A DNA stretch of 64,000 nt from Smittia aterrima (taxonomy: Eukaryota; Arthropoda; Insecta; Diptera; Chironomidae): contig CP093831.1 of NCBI GenBank assembly GCA_033063855.1, positions 15,872,001 to 15,936,000 on the forward strand, given 5' to 3'. Below are positions 21,980-34,013 of this stretch, in pieces (the first letter of the stretch is position 1; each line of letters opens with the position of its first letter). Below the pieces are notes generated by a model. That model had not been told where the DNA came from and made no database searches. It saw only the letters and a program-made list of their open reading frames with translations. The position numbers were made by a program, and so were the translations under genes.

Positions 21980-23647
21980 ATGAAATTTTTCGTGTGTTTG
22001 TTTGTGATTTGTCAAATTGCCGGTTCGCTAAATGCCGAACAAACGGCGGAATTAACTCTTAATCATCCAGGTAAATCACAATTCGTGTTGATGGCTTCTT
22101 GACATGCGCTTTTAGTAATTAAAGTAAACGTTGCGTGTTACGTGGTGGACTGTGAATAGTTTTGCTGTTGAATTCAACAGCTCGATTGTTATGTTAACGA
22201 GACATTCCGCTGTCAATTCAAATGTCGAGCGTGAGAATAACGAAAAAAATAATTAAAACGTTAAGCGTCGCAGACGCTCAAATGGTCAATATATGAATGA
22301 CTTGAATTTTAAATTGCAGACCACAACGGATATCAGAGTGCTGTCGTTGGTTCTCCAAAACATAAGTTTGGATACGAACTTAAAGAGAACAAGCAGTTCC
22401 ATCACACGACAACCGAGAAGGTGAGCGGATGATTTATTCATAAATTTCAATATTTCGTTCGAGTTGAGAGCATCGTCGCAAATGTTTTTCTTTTGTGTTT
22501 GTTTCATTTGGTTTATCGAGCGCTTGCATCAAATCTTTTAAGTTCTTTTTTATTTTGGAAATTCCGACGATTGTTGTCTCGATAGCTTCGACCGATTTGA
22601 AAATATTTTTTTGATCACTCAATGATTAAGTTTTAACTGTTTCTTTCTTTGGTCGAATGCATTCAGGATGGCGTGAGGCTTGGCTGTTACGGCTATGAGT
22701 TGAATGGAAAGAAATACTCGACGCAGTATGTTGCTGATTCGAAAGGCTACAGAATCGTGACAAACCAAGATCTCATAACGGTTTACCCAAAATCTGGAGG
22801 AACGAGGTAAGCGAATGAAATTTTACGACTTTCGTGGGATTTGATTCCTTCGCATTCACTCAATAGGAAAGCTTCGTTTGTCCAAGAATTCGACGAAGAC
22901 CCGGAACTGAGTGCAAACATTCGATATTTCTTCCCCGACGGTTGCAAAGGCGTCGATGTTTTAATCGATAACTCATCGCGACTTAGATCAATGGCATCAT
23001 CAGTCTCAGAGGTCAATGTCAGACTTCCAGTGACCATGAAGCCAACGAACTATCCAGGCAACAACATTCATCTTCCAATCGGACTGAATCCGCCTGGACC
23101 AGCTCTCATTTATCCAAACGCTGCATTGAATCTTATTCAATCTCCAGGTAAGCCTGCGATCCACTACATGCAAGCAACGAAGTCTCCATCTGACAATTAC
23201 GGTCCAACAAAAGTCACGAAATCACCTCCAATGCCTTTTTACGAACCATTTTCGAAACCTGTAACCCCATCGAGTGTTTATCTTCCTGCCGGAGAACCAA
23301 AACCACCAGCGAATCCGTCATCAGTTTATCTGCCAGTCAAACCTCAGACACCCTCGAACATTTACTTGCCATCTAACACAGCTAAGCCTCCACCTTCATT
23401 ATCAAACGACATTCTTCCCCCGAAATATCCAGCAAACGATTGTGAAAGCTCTAACGGAAACCTTGTGATCCCAATTCCTTTGAAAGGACAAGAAGGTGAT
23501 GGCTGTTGCACTCAAGTCGCTAAGCTCGTTCTTCCCATCAAGAGTCTCGATAATTATAGTATAAACAGACTTAAGTCAACCACACCTGATGAAATTGACG
23601 CAAGGCAGTTGATTAGAAATATTCTAGAGAATCTTCTAGTTTACTAA
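21980..23647 (+). CDS. RR-like cuticle protein 1 with Cys C-terminal module
   Basis: Four exons, 21980-22070, 22320-22420, 22667-22806 and 22867-23647, give 1113 nt and 370 aa. The signal peptide is MKFFVCLFVICQIAGSLNA. Residues ~45-105 match the chitin-binding RR pattern: YELKENKQFHH, then DGVRLGCYGYELNGKKY, then YVADSKGYR. A short conserved block follows (KASFVQEFDED ... NIRYFFPDGCKG), then a Pro-rich linker with SVYLP repeats, and a C-terminal block with Cys pairs and KLVLPI, ending in a helix. RR domains bind chitin in the extracellular cuticle or matrix. The ATG sits immediately after a splice acceptor, so a 5' UTR intron is likely. First of four tandem paralogues; an unusual feature is the extra pair of cysteines inside the RR domain and tail. 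Confidence 0.8.
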
Positions 23648-25661
23648 TAAATTAAGAACGAACGAAAAAAGTTTAGGAAATAAGAAAATTTATGATTTCA
23701 AATAAAAATAAAATCGATTTTTTTTTTGTCAAATCTCATAACTCAAAGGCTCATATTCATTTAAATTTAAATAATGCGATGAGTATTCATTGGTGTTTAA
23801 GTAATCGCTCAATCTTGTCTCACGATCTTCAACAAAACAAGATAAGCTGATCGAATCAAAACGAATGTTTCTATTCTCCATTTCTGGTTTATTGATTGCT
23901 CTCAACAGAACTTGTAAATTAAATTTACTTGACACGCGAGACAATTTTATTCGTTTACAAAATTGGAATTCTCATTCAAATGAGAAAGTGAAAAATAAAA
24001 ATTTAATTTAAATATTTTACGAGATGATTTCATCAGCAAATGGAAAAGTGTTTCAAAGACGTCTGCCAGCTCTCAGAATGAGTCCTAAGCTTTCGTCATC
24101 GAATTGCGAAATTTTTCGTTGATCAAAGAAAGCGATTATTAACATTCTTAGCAAGATTTTTGAACGCACTGACAAGTTCGAGTTGTTTGTGAAAATAATT
24201 TTATTTTCTTTAATTCGTTCGACAGAGATTTGCACAATTTTTCAGAAATTTATTTCTTTCTCGATTGCTTGTCAGACCTTTTTTGGTTTTATTAATAAAT
24301 TTAAATTTCAAAGAAATTTTACGAGCTCAAGATTTGGAGTTACAAGAACGAAAATTCATTTAACAACTCTTGGTCTGCATGAGGTTGACTAATAAATTTT
24401 CAGGAAAAGCCAATGTTGACAGTGATTGAACTTTTATTTAGTGGACTTATAATTGCTGCGAGTTAATAAAGCTTACACTAATCTCTGATTAGTGAGGGCA
24501 AACGGCAGATTACCGCAGGTGTGGCCACTTCATTCCACTTGAATGAAAACTTAACGATGACTTCATAGACTGACAAATGTTATGGTTATTACCGTCATTT
24601 AATTCTTAAGCTCTCTGCTGTGATGATCACAGGCAGTCGCTTGAGAACTGAATTTAAACTATTGAGCATCTGACAGTGTTCTAGATAATTTAACAATAAA
24701 TTAGTTCTGGCTGCAATCATCAGTTCTAGAAGCCGCCAATTAAGCAATTTCCACGCAATCTCAGAAGCAACAAATTGTTCTCTTTCACGCGTTGTCCAAT
24801 CTCATTTTTATCGTCGATTCTTGCAAATTTTTCCAGAAATAAAAATTCTTGAGCTTGAAAACATCAGCCGACTCAAATCGCCCACTAAGAAGGAGAGCAA
24901 AGGAAAGTGACGTTGTCTCATGATTGATGCGATGAGTCGTCGTTAGCCTCGACTTCCATGGAAGGCCGTCGCGAAGAAGACCGCAAATCTTCGTATTTTT
25001 CTTTGTGTTACATAACACAGAGCGTGGCGTTATCGCTTTGACCAAAACACAGAAACCTCAAATATATAAGTCGATGTTTATTTTGCTCAAGTTTTTAGTC
25101 CATCGAGTCGTCTCCATCGAATCAGATCGTTGAAAGTGAAAACGCGTTTAAATCTTCTCGCGCGAAGGTGAATTTCAAGTGAAAAATTCTTCTTCAATTA
25201 TTTGTTTTCGTGATATTAGACATCGTTGGACTGTCAGTTGTGATATTGAAACCGAAGTGAAACGTAATGAACGTGGTGCGTTGGATCATATTGCTTTGAT
25301 AATCGATAAACAAAAAGTCTTAAAAATTATTGGAAATAACATAAAAGGCGTTCTGATGAATCATCATAATTGACTAAACATCCAAAAAAGTTTCTTGAAA
25401 TGGAAAGATTGAGAACTGAAAGCCAATGAAATAGAAAAAGTTTCAACACTTGAGGGACATAAATTGACTCGTGATGGCTGAAAGATATCGTGTGGGATAC
25501 CTAAGAAGTCCATTATTTACAATGTGGTGATCCGGAAATTTAAAATTCAAATATTGAGTGATCAAATAGAAGGATCACGAAACGCCCTGAAGCTATTTTT
25601 AGCCGTGAAGTTCAGAAACTCGAGCGCGAATTTTAATTTAGCCTTTTCTCTTTAACCTTAG
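23648..25661. other. Intergenic plus unresolved 5' end of second cuticle-like gene
   Basis: No independent gene is supported. A TATATAAG element near 25062 precedes a likely transcription start around 25090, and a donor-like CGCGAAG/GTGAAT lies at ~25166, so a leader exon is probable. I could not identify the short exon that supplies the start codon for the gene whose first visible coding exon begins at 25662. Confidence 0.45.
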
Positions 25662-27508
25662 ATATTCAGTTTGATTGTGCTTTTCGCACTATCAGCCAAT
25701 ATTGAAGCTAATCTGGGAGCAAAGGAAACTGTTCAAATAATTGATCACCCACGTGAGTTTAAAAATTGATTTGAGTCACAAGCGAAGGCTGAAGTGAGTG
25801 ACAATTGAGTTATTAATGACATGCTGAGCTTTCAAAAAGCTGTTCCGGAAGCTTTTACTTTAAAATCGATTGCTTTTGGTTCACACGATTTGTTATTTTA
25901 GAAAAAAATGAATACATCAGCGCAGTTCCTGGCTCGGATAAGCATAAATATGGCTACGAACTTAAAGAGAATAAACACTTTCATCACACGACAACTGAAG
26001 ACGATGGAGTTCGCTTAGGTTGCTATGGCTATGTTCTATTTGGAAAGAAGTATTCAACTCAATACGTAGCTGACATCAGAGGATATCGACCAGTCTACAC
26101 ACACGATTTGATTTCGGTCTATCCAAAATCAGGTGGAGAAAGGTAAAAGCAAGGGTCTTATTAGGAATGCAAGGGTATAACTTCTGACATCATAAAACTG
26201 ATCTTTTTCTCTTGTCATAAAAGTTTTTTTTTGCTGCTGTAGCAACAATTTTTTTGGTGATTTTATGAGTAGTTAATCTTTTAAAAACTAAAAAATTTCT
26301 TATCGAAGGGTCAAGATGAGGGACATTCATACGTCCATAGATGGTGCGAGTTCTTTGAAAGCGAAGGTGTTTTCTTTACCTAACTAAAGCAATACGCTGT
26401 CATAAAAAGGGTTTATTTTTATGACAGTAGGAAGAACTTTTACGACAGTTTTAGAGAAAGATCAGTCTAACATAATAAGTTTTACGATGCTCTAATCCTT
26501 TTAGGTTAAAGATTTGTTACCTTTTGAAAATCAATTATAAATCTAATTAACAGAAAAGCATCTTTCGTTGGAGACTTCAATGAAGAGGAGGAACGAAGTA
26601 GAAATATTCGATATTTCTTTCCTGATGGCTGCAAAGGTATTGAATTTGCTCAATCAACTTTGAAATTACCAAAGGCGACGAGAGTTGAGATGGAATCTCA
26701 AATTGGAGTAAGAATTGATAAGAAACTCGATGATCCGATCAGACCTCCTTCAGTTAATTATGAACCTCCGCATCCTCCTCCAACAACCGCTCTTCTTCCT
26801 CCATTGCCAACAACTAAACTTCAAGTTACACCAAAAGTTTCCACGAAATTTCCCGCTCCCCAAAATTCTCCTAATCTGATTCCGAATAAGGAAAAACTTC
26901 CGAAAGCGACAACTCCAATTAAAACTCCGGAAACCATTGAAATGACTGAAACTACTATCGCGATAACGCCGCGGCCAGTTGCAACTGTTCCAAGACCAAT
27001 TGCTACATCCCCGAGACCAATTCCTACGACTCCGAGACCAACAACTGAAACGACTCCGAGCCCAACGATCGCAACGACAGAAGCAACAACAGCAATTTTA
27101 CCATCAACAACAGAGACGACTCATTCACTTCAAGAAACAGATGAGCCAGAGTATCAACCGATCTCATCAACTCCTTCAGTTCCAAAATCAACAGCAAAAC
27201 TTCAAACAAGGCCAACGCCGTCACGCTTGACAAAGATTCCCGTTCCATTCGATTCAATTCTGAGAATGATTTCACCACCGTTAAGTCAAGAAGATTCTTG
27301 TAAAAACGCTTGTTGTGCAGCTGACGAGAACACTCCAAAGATCGTTCTTCCGATTCCCATGAAGCATCTCGTGAAACAAGAGAATTCGTGTGAATCATTC
27401 GCCAAACTTGTTATTCCTATTGAAGGACTGAGTCCTGAAAATCTACGAGCACTCTCCAGTGTCAATGTGAATGAATTGATCAAAACAATCCTGCGGTCGC
27501 TTTCATAA
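25662..27508 (+). CDS. RR-like cuticle protein 2, Thr/Pro-rich linker (5' exon unresolved)
   Basis: Visible exons 25662-25752, 25902-26142 and 26554-27508 total 1287 nt (428 aa plus stop). The first begins inside the signal peptide (IFSLIVLFALSANIEA), so a tiny upstream exon with the ATG is missing; the needed phase is 0. The RR region reads YGYELKENKHFHH ... DDGVRLGCYGY ... QYVADIRGYRPV; here the intron found in paralogue 1 inside the domain is absent. The KASFV ... NIRYFFPDGCKG block is followed by a long Thr/Pro-rich, mucin-like linker (many PRPIATSPRP-like units), a probable O-glycosylation region. The tail has CKNACCA, KIVLPIPM, then KLVIPIEGL and a final helix. Likely secreted cuticle or matrix component. 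Confidence 0.75.
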
Positions 27509-29241
27509 TCGATTGTCATGTCTCTTTTAGAAATGTGGATCACATCATCTTCGAATTTAAAAGCGTCTCTCTGTTTATTTAATGCGCTTCATTAACCAAC
27601 ACAATAAATTCGACAACGAATGCATAAGTTGTTGATCTTAATAATCGTAAGACTCGCGAATTTGGCGAACTTTTTTTGACGACAATAAAACCGAACTTGC
27701 CATTTATGGAGTGAACACGATAAAGTTGTTTATGGTTGAATGCGTGACTCATGCAAGCTTTTTCGAGCTTCTCTTAGATTTTCGTTAAAGCTTAGGTTTC
27801 AGATATTCGCGAATATTTTAAATTCACTTCGTTCAATGCCTTAAAGCTATGCAAAGTGATATCCGCGTCGAGTCCGTTAGGTTTCAACACAAGAAACCTG
27901 TTTCAGATTTTAATAAAAATCCAAGCTGATTGATAAGCCTAATTTGTTAATTCGATATCATTGATTGATCACGCTTATGTTTTACAGCGGTAATATTCAC
28001 GCCTTGTCATAGTCGCGTGAGCCATCGTTGTCTGGCCTTGATAATGAATCAATCACCATAACTCGCTTTGTGATGATTAATAGAGACTCGTCTTGCTTCT
28101 GTTCGCTAAACAAAAGCTTTGGCATTAAACTATTTCAATTTTTTAACAGCGAAGATAAATAATCTGTCAGCAACTTTTTCTCTGTTTGTTGCTAAAGAGA
28201 TTCTGAGGCAAAAGCGTTTATAACTTTTCAAACTCGCCGCGTAGATCAATACGAATGATCGATGACTTGAATGTTTGCTAATGAATATCAACACTGACCT
28301 ATCTCAAGCTCTCCTATTCTTTCAAATGTCGTGCTTTGATTATTTAATATTTGTTTGCTTCTGACTCAAATCAAAATTGAGATTTTTGGAAATGGCATAA
28401 AAGGAACATCCTTTTCAAGTACTTCAAATCAGTACCGAAGAGTCTTTTGATCGATAATCATCTTCAATTGCGCAAAGCATTAAACTAAGACAGCCATAAA
28501 AGTCGAGAGGGATCAAGTGGATTTTGAAAGGTGTTTGAGTGTCATCAGCAAAGTGCGACATGCATAAGTTTGTGGTATGCGATTGAGCAAGACATAAATC
28601 TCGTAAAATTAATGAGCAAACTGTTAATTGATCTGAATTGGGCTGAGATGCTAGGCTTAGGCTAATGATAGAAAATAATTGGCGAGAGAGTATAAAGCGA
28701 TAATGAAGTTAAGGCAGACAAAGTGACGCGCATCTTAAAGTTTCAAAACTTAAGTTCAGAGACCTTAAACATTTTTTGTTCATTCATAAGAGCGAAGACT
28801 GAATAAACATCGTCGAGAGTTCTTGTTGAAATTCATAAAATGTGTGACATTCAACTGCTTCTGCTTATGCATCGAAATGTTAAAGTCAACTCATTCAGCC
28901 ACCTGGCGATTTCCGAAACGGAAAGATTTGTTAATTGAATTAAACTAGTGATTCATTAGGAGTAGAAGCGAAAGTCTGTTAAAGATTATTGTCGATTAAA
29001 ATGATTTGTGAGTTTGAAGCGCAGCTTGTTTGTTTTCTGCTTACGATGAAATCCAGTTTGAATCTATCGAGCATTTAATTTATTCATATCGCATCTCTTA
29101 AAACCTCTCCTACAAATATTTTAGCCATAAATAGCCAAAGTATCGATTAGCTCACACAGTTAAGAAGAACCGTTCTCAAGTCTTAAGTCAATATTTAAAC
29201 GATGTCAGTTGCTCTTCAATAACATTTTTTTTGATATTTAG
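27509..29241. other. Intergenic region before third cuticle-like gene
   Basis: I see no coding exon chain. A strong donor-like ATTTGTGAGTTTG near 29009 might belong to a leader exon of the gene at 29242, but joining it does not keep that gene's frame. Otherwise AT-rich DNA without clear repeats. Confidence 0.45.
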
Positions 29242-30150
29242 ATCATCTTCTTGGCTTCAACTGCAATTGAGTTGAGCTATGGATTACCAAATGACAACTT
29301 AAAACAAGCAAAATTCTTCAACGTCAATCCAAGAGCGATTGACTATAAATTTGTAGGAAAGAATGATGAGCATCGTTATGGAGTTGAGTTGAAAGAAAAC
29401 AAGCAGTTTCATCATACAAAGACAGGTTCGATCATTATCACTAAAGTCATAAGAATTAATTCATTCAAGTCTCGTTATATTTCATATGCAGAGGAAGACG
29501 GAGTTCGCCTGGGTTGTTATGGTCATGAGCTAGACGGAAAAAAGTATTCGACGCATTACGTGGCAGACGGAAAAGGATATCGACTTGTTCCTCATCAGGG
29601 GTTGATTACAGTTTACCCTAAAGACGGAGGAGACCCGAGAAAAGCTTCGTTTGTTCAATCATTTGACGAAGATGAATTTAGCAGTTCAAACATTCGATAC
29701 TTCTTCCCAGATGGCTGCGCAGTAGGAAAACTTGACGATCGTGCGGCTATCCCTCCAATTTTAAAGAAAGACGAAGCCATTACGATTCCCGAATCCACGA
29801 CGGAATTAATTCTTGACGCGACGAATGAGTTAATCCCTGAAACCACACTCCAGCCATTCGAAGAAACGACGACGGAAATTTCAGAGGAAACCACAAAAGT
29901 TGCAGACGAAATCCCTGTCGAACAGGTGCACGAGACATGCACAAACGAATGCTGTGCCGACGACCTCGCGCGAATCATTCTTTCTCCTTCGAACTCGGGA
30001 ATCTCTAAAATTGTCATTCCAATGCAAACATCGATGCTCTCAAAATGTACCATTGCGGAAATCGTTGAAATCACAAGCGAAACAGAAAACGTGAAGATGC
30101 TCAAGAAATTGCTTCGCTTCGCTATTCGATATTCTGTATTGGAACCCTAG
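29242..30150 (+). CDS. RR-like cuticle protein 3, acidic Thr-rich linker (5' exon unresolved)
   Basis: Visible exons 29242-29425 and 29492-30150 give 843 nt (280 aa plus stop). The coding begins in a hydrophobic signal-like stretch, IIFLASTAIELS, in phase 0, so the start codon is on an unseen upstream exon. The domain reads YGVELKENKQFHHTKT, then DGVRLGCYGHELDGKKY and HYVADGKGYRLVPHQ. The KASFVQSFDEDEF ... NIRYFFPDGC block precedes a short Glu/Thr-rich linker. The tail is CTNECCADD, KIVIPM, then TIAEIVEITSETENVKMLKK and a helix. The 66-nt intron inside the RR domain is in frame and has no stop. Closest relative in the cluster is protein 4. Confidence 0.75.
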   Translation: MIFLASTAIELSYGLPNDNLKQAKFFNVNPRAIDYKFVGKNDEHRYGVELKENKQFHHTKTGSIIITKVIRINSFKSRYISYAEEDGVRLGCYGHELDGKKYSTHYVADGKGYRLVPHQGLITVYPKDGGDPRKASFVQSFDEDEFSSSNIRYFFPDGCAVGKLDDRAAIPPILKKDEAITIPESTTELILDATNELIPETTLQPFEETTTEISEETTKVADEIPVEQVHETCTNECCADDLARIILSPSNSGISKIVIPMQTSMLSKCTIAEIVEITSETENVKMLKKLLRFAIRYSVLEP

Positions 30151-31771
30151 ACACGAACGATGGCGACAAATATGTAACTGAAACCGTTTATGAATCGAAT
30201 AAAATATTAAGTTTTTCTATCTAAAAAAACAACTCTGCTTTATTTTAGACCGTTTCAGATCAATTTTTTGTTATCGCGAAACAGGATTGACGAAAAACCA
30301 CCTCGTTAATTTGCATTCTCATCCGACAAGAACGAGAAGTGATAGAAAGTGTGGAGAACCTCGACCTTGAACTGATATAGGGAGTTGTACGTTTATTTGT
30401 TTGGTCAGCAGGTAGATCGCAAATTATGTCATGATTGCGAAGAAACCGTTTGACAACGACCTCGTTGTTTTATTTGATTGTCTTAGCAGGAACTTCTTCA
30501 CTAAAAGCAATTTCGCATACCGGTGAGATAAATCTTATGAGCGATGATGAAGCATGAACAATTTAATCTATAATATCGTCGTCATTTGTCAAATACACAA
30601 TGCCCACTCATCAATAATGCTTCGCTGACCTACGACAAGCCGCCAACTTTAAAACTAATTCTAAAGAAGATTCTTGTGCGGCTTTTTTTGTTTTTGTCTC
30701 GAGACGACATCGTTTTGCCATGTTTTTGAGAAATGAAAGATAAAAATTAGGCAGCACGAGACGCGAGGCTCCCAGTCTCACGAAAACATTTGACCGGTGA
30801 TCATCGTTTCATTATTTTAACACAATTTTCAAAGACTGCTAAAGAAAAAATTTAGCGAGAGGAGCAAGAAAAGTGTTAAGTGGCATCAACGAGAGATACG
30901 AGCGAACATGAAAAACATTTTGGTACGTTACGCAATCCACGAAGAGTGACATTGACGCGATCGGAATTTATCGAAGAAGCTTTCGCACTTAGAAGTCCTC
31001 GTGGGCGATTAGTTTGTTTTTGTTTGTCTAAACATCTGCAGCTGCCGATATTTTCTTGAGTGCGAGCGTGTGAAAGTTTGCGGAATATTTCAAGGACGTT
31101 TGGATAACGGAAAAAAAAATATTTACGGAGCTTTGAGTGGCTATCGTGTGGAAGAACGAGATTAATCCAGTGCTTCTTGACCTTCTCGGGCGATTCATTT
31201 GTGAAATGATTAGTCAAATATTTAATTATTTATTCAGAAGATTGTTAAGTCGTAAAGTAGTAATAAATCTGCTCAAACTTTAGTTAATTAAGATATCGAA
31301 GTATTAAAGGTAGAGAAGCCCTGACGATGCGTGAATTATTAAGTCGGAAGAATGTTAAACTTAGCATCCTGGACGATCGGCTTCTTTTCAGTCGCGGCGC
31401 TAATTAATCTAAGCATCGCAATTCCATCATAAATTTTCTGTAATCAACTAACAGCAACACCTGTTACTTCATTAATTAAGTTAATTAGCAAGAGTGAAGA
31501 GAGCCTTGACTTGTTGATGAAGACCACTCAAGGAAATTATGACATTGGTGTCATCTTTCGAAAAAGAATAAAAACTGTTTTCAATTAAAAAAACCCGTTC
31601 TGATCCAGTAAGATTGCTAGCCCAATTCGAAATCTCCTTCGACGGGTTTGACGTTTGATAATGAAAATAGAACACAAAATATCACGGACCGTTGAGAATC
31701 GAGAACATTGTTTTAAATGTCGTCCATAGATGAATAGATTGATTTCAATATAAATTTGGTTTGATCTTCAG
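30151..31771. other. Intergenic region before fourth cuticle-like gene
   Basis: No gene supported. Open frames on the minus strand (for example 30876-31217) have no family signature or exon partners. The leader exon of the gene at 31772 should lie here but was not identified. Confidence 0.45.
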
Positions 31772-33794
31772 ATCGCATTTTTGGCATTCGCCGCCATCGA
31801 ACTATCAACTGGCAAGGAAAAACTAAGCGAACTCGATTCGAAAAAATCATCACTCGACTACAAGTTTTTGGGAAAGAAAGAAGAATATCGATTCGGTGTT
31901 GAGCTTAAGGAGAACAAACAGTTCCATCACACAAAAACAGGTTCGAACATTTGCGTAAAATTTCAATTGCAATAAATATTCGTTATCTATCTTCCAATTA
32001 GATGAGGACGGTGTGAGATTAGGATGTTACGGACATGAACAAGATGGAAAAGAATACATGACTCACTACGTAGCTGATGGAAAGGGGTATCGTCTGGTTC
32101 CACATCAATCGATTATAACGGTTTATCCCAAGGACGGCGGAGAACCTCGTCAAGCTTCTTTCGTTGATGCTTTCAGCAAAGAAGAAATCAACACTTCGAA
32201 TGTGAAATATCTTTTCCCAGGCGGCTGCAAATCGCCCGTTATCGAATATACTCCTCCAGTTTATACATCTCTTGCAAACAGAGAAAGCGGTTCATCAGGT
32301 TCAGCTAAAGCAGGAGCTCGTAAAGGAAGTGTTGCCGGAAAAACTTTGAATGCAGTTGAAGGTGATTCTTCTTCATCTAAAATTAAGGGGGAAGGAAAAT
32401 TGGAAGGAGTTATTAAAGGAGAACTCACTGAAGTTAATCGTTTGAACGGAGGTCGTGGTCGCGCAGACAAATCTTTGAAATCTGATGGTGGAGCTTTGAA
32501 AGTTGCTGGAGGTGTTGACGGAAGCGAGCCAGCAGCAGCAGTTGGAGCCATTCATCATTATTCGACTGAAGGTTCATCGTCACCTTCACATGGAGCTGGA
32601 GGATCTACTGGAACTGTCAGTGGTTCTTCTGGATCAACTGGAGATATAAATTCTGCAACTGCCGGTAAATTGCGAGGTAACATTGAAGGAGCAAATGGCA
32701 GACGATCGAAGAGCGGCGGAGCTTTGGTCGGAGGATTGAATGGAAATTTGAAATCTGGATCGGGCTCGATTGATGGAAATGCTGAATTGCGAGGTAATAT
32801 TAAAGGAGCAAAGGGAGGACGATCAGAGATCGATGGAGCTTTAATCGGAGGTTTAACTGGAAATTTGAAATCTGGTGCTGGCTCGATTGAAGGAAGTGCT
32901 GAATCTTTGAAAGGTGACGATAAGAACGGAGCTGGAATTAGAACAAGAGGAGGATCATTAGATGGAAAATCCGGAAAATCAGGAAAATCTTTGAGTGACA
33001 CTGGAGCTAATGGGAAAAGAAATGGAGTTGCTGGAGATGCAACTCTTGGTAGCCTTTTATCATTGAAAGGCAGCTTGAAACAAGGAACTGGCGGTATCGC
33101 AGCAAACGGAGCGCGCTCAGGTTTGCTTCCTGCTGGCGGTTCTTCAGCAAATGGAGACGAATCAGGAGAATTATCACGCACTTATATTCCAGTTGGTCCT
33201 GATTCTGCCAGTTCCGTAAGCTCAGACCAAAAGCACTCAGGCGAATCGATTTCTTTAACTCCGCCAACAACAAGCACCTCTACTTTGAAAGGCTCGGGTG
33301 TAACGAGTTCTTCGAGCTCAGCAGGTTCCCTTAAATCAGGACAAGCACATTCCGGATCTTCAGCAACATCTTCCCTTAAGTCAAGCCAAACGAATTCTCC
33401 TGCAATCGCTATTAGCTCAGCTACGTCCACTAATTCCGGTCAAAAGAATTCTCGAACCTCTTCTGCTCTCTCAAGCTCAACTGTGAAGAACTCTGCACAA
33501 TCAAGTCTTTCTAAAAGTGAAAATGGTAAAACTGGCATTAGTTCTGATTCAAAATCATCGCTTAAGTCATCTGACCAATGTTCTGACACTTGCTGCGATG
33601 ATGATAGTCGACCTCAACTTTTATTGAACTCTCGAACTGCTTCGCCTTGCTGTAAGAATGTCTCTAAGCTTGTTTTACCAATTTTCGGCTTGGAAAAGAT
33701 ATCTACTTCCGAAATCATTGAAGTCACTTCCGAAACTAATACCGCTGCCATGCTTAAGAAACTTTTAAAATTGGTTGAGAAATATGACTTGTAA
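31772..33794 (+). CDS. RR-like cuticle protein 4 with Gly/Ser silk-like linker (5' exon unresolved)
   Basis: Visible exons 31772-31940 and 32002-33794 give 1962 nt (653 aa plus stop), starting inside a signal-like stretch (IAFLAFAAIELS) in phase 0. The RR part reads FGVELKENKQFHHTKT / DEDGVRLGCYGHEQDG ... HYVADGKGYRLVPHQ. After the NVKYLFPGGC block comes a ~400-residue linker. Its first half is Gly/Ala/Lys-rich with a ~40-residue repeat (core LRGNIKGAKGGRS, GALIGGLTGNLKSG), and its second half is Ser/Thr-rich with SSLKSSQ-like motifs. The tail carries CSDTCCDDD, CCKNVSKLVLPIFG and a helix ending LLKLVEKYDL. A Gly-rich flexible middle between a chitin-binding head and a Cys tail resembles elastic or fibre-forming matrix proteins; that role is inference. 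Confidence 0.78.
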
Positions 33795-34013
33795 ATATTA
33801 TTTTTGATTGACACCACCGCTTAATAAATGAAATAAAATCGAACAAATTTTCAGAGAGTTTTTTGAAAAAACTTTTTTTTCAGAGAGTATGAGAGAGAAA
33901 AAAATTCATTTCTTAATCAGACCTGGAAGTAAATGGACGTGTAAAAAACTACCGGATCAAAAATTTGTGATAATTGTACAATAAAATATAATTTAAACAT
34001 AAAAAACGATCAA

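Noticed and set aside
23273..23468. Second open frame in the Pro-rich part of cuticle-like protein 1
   Set aside because: A frame-shifted shadow of the repeat-rich sense coding region.
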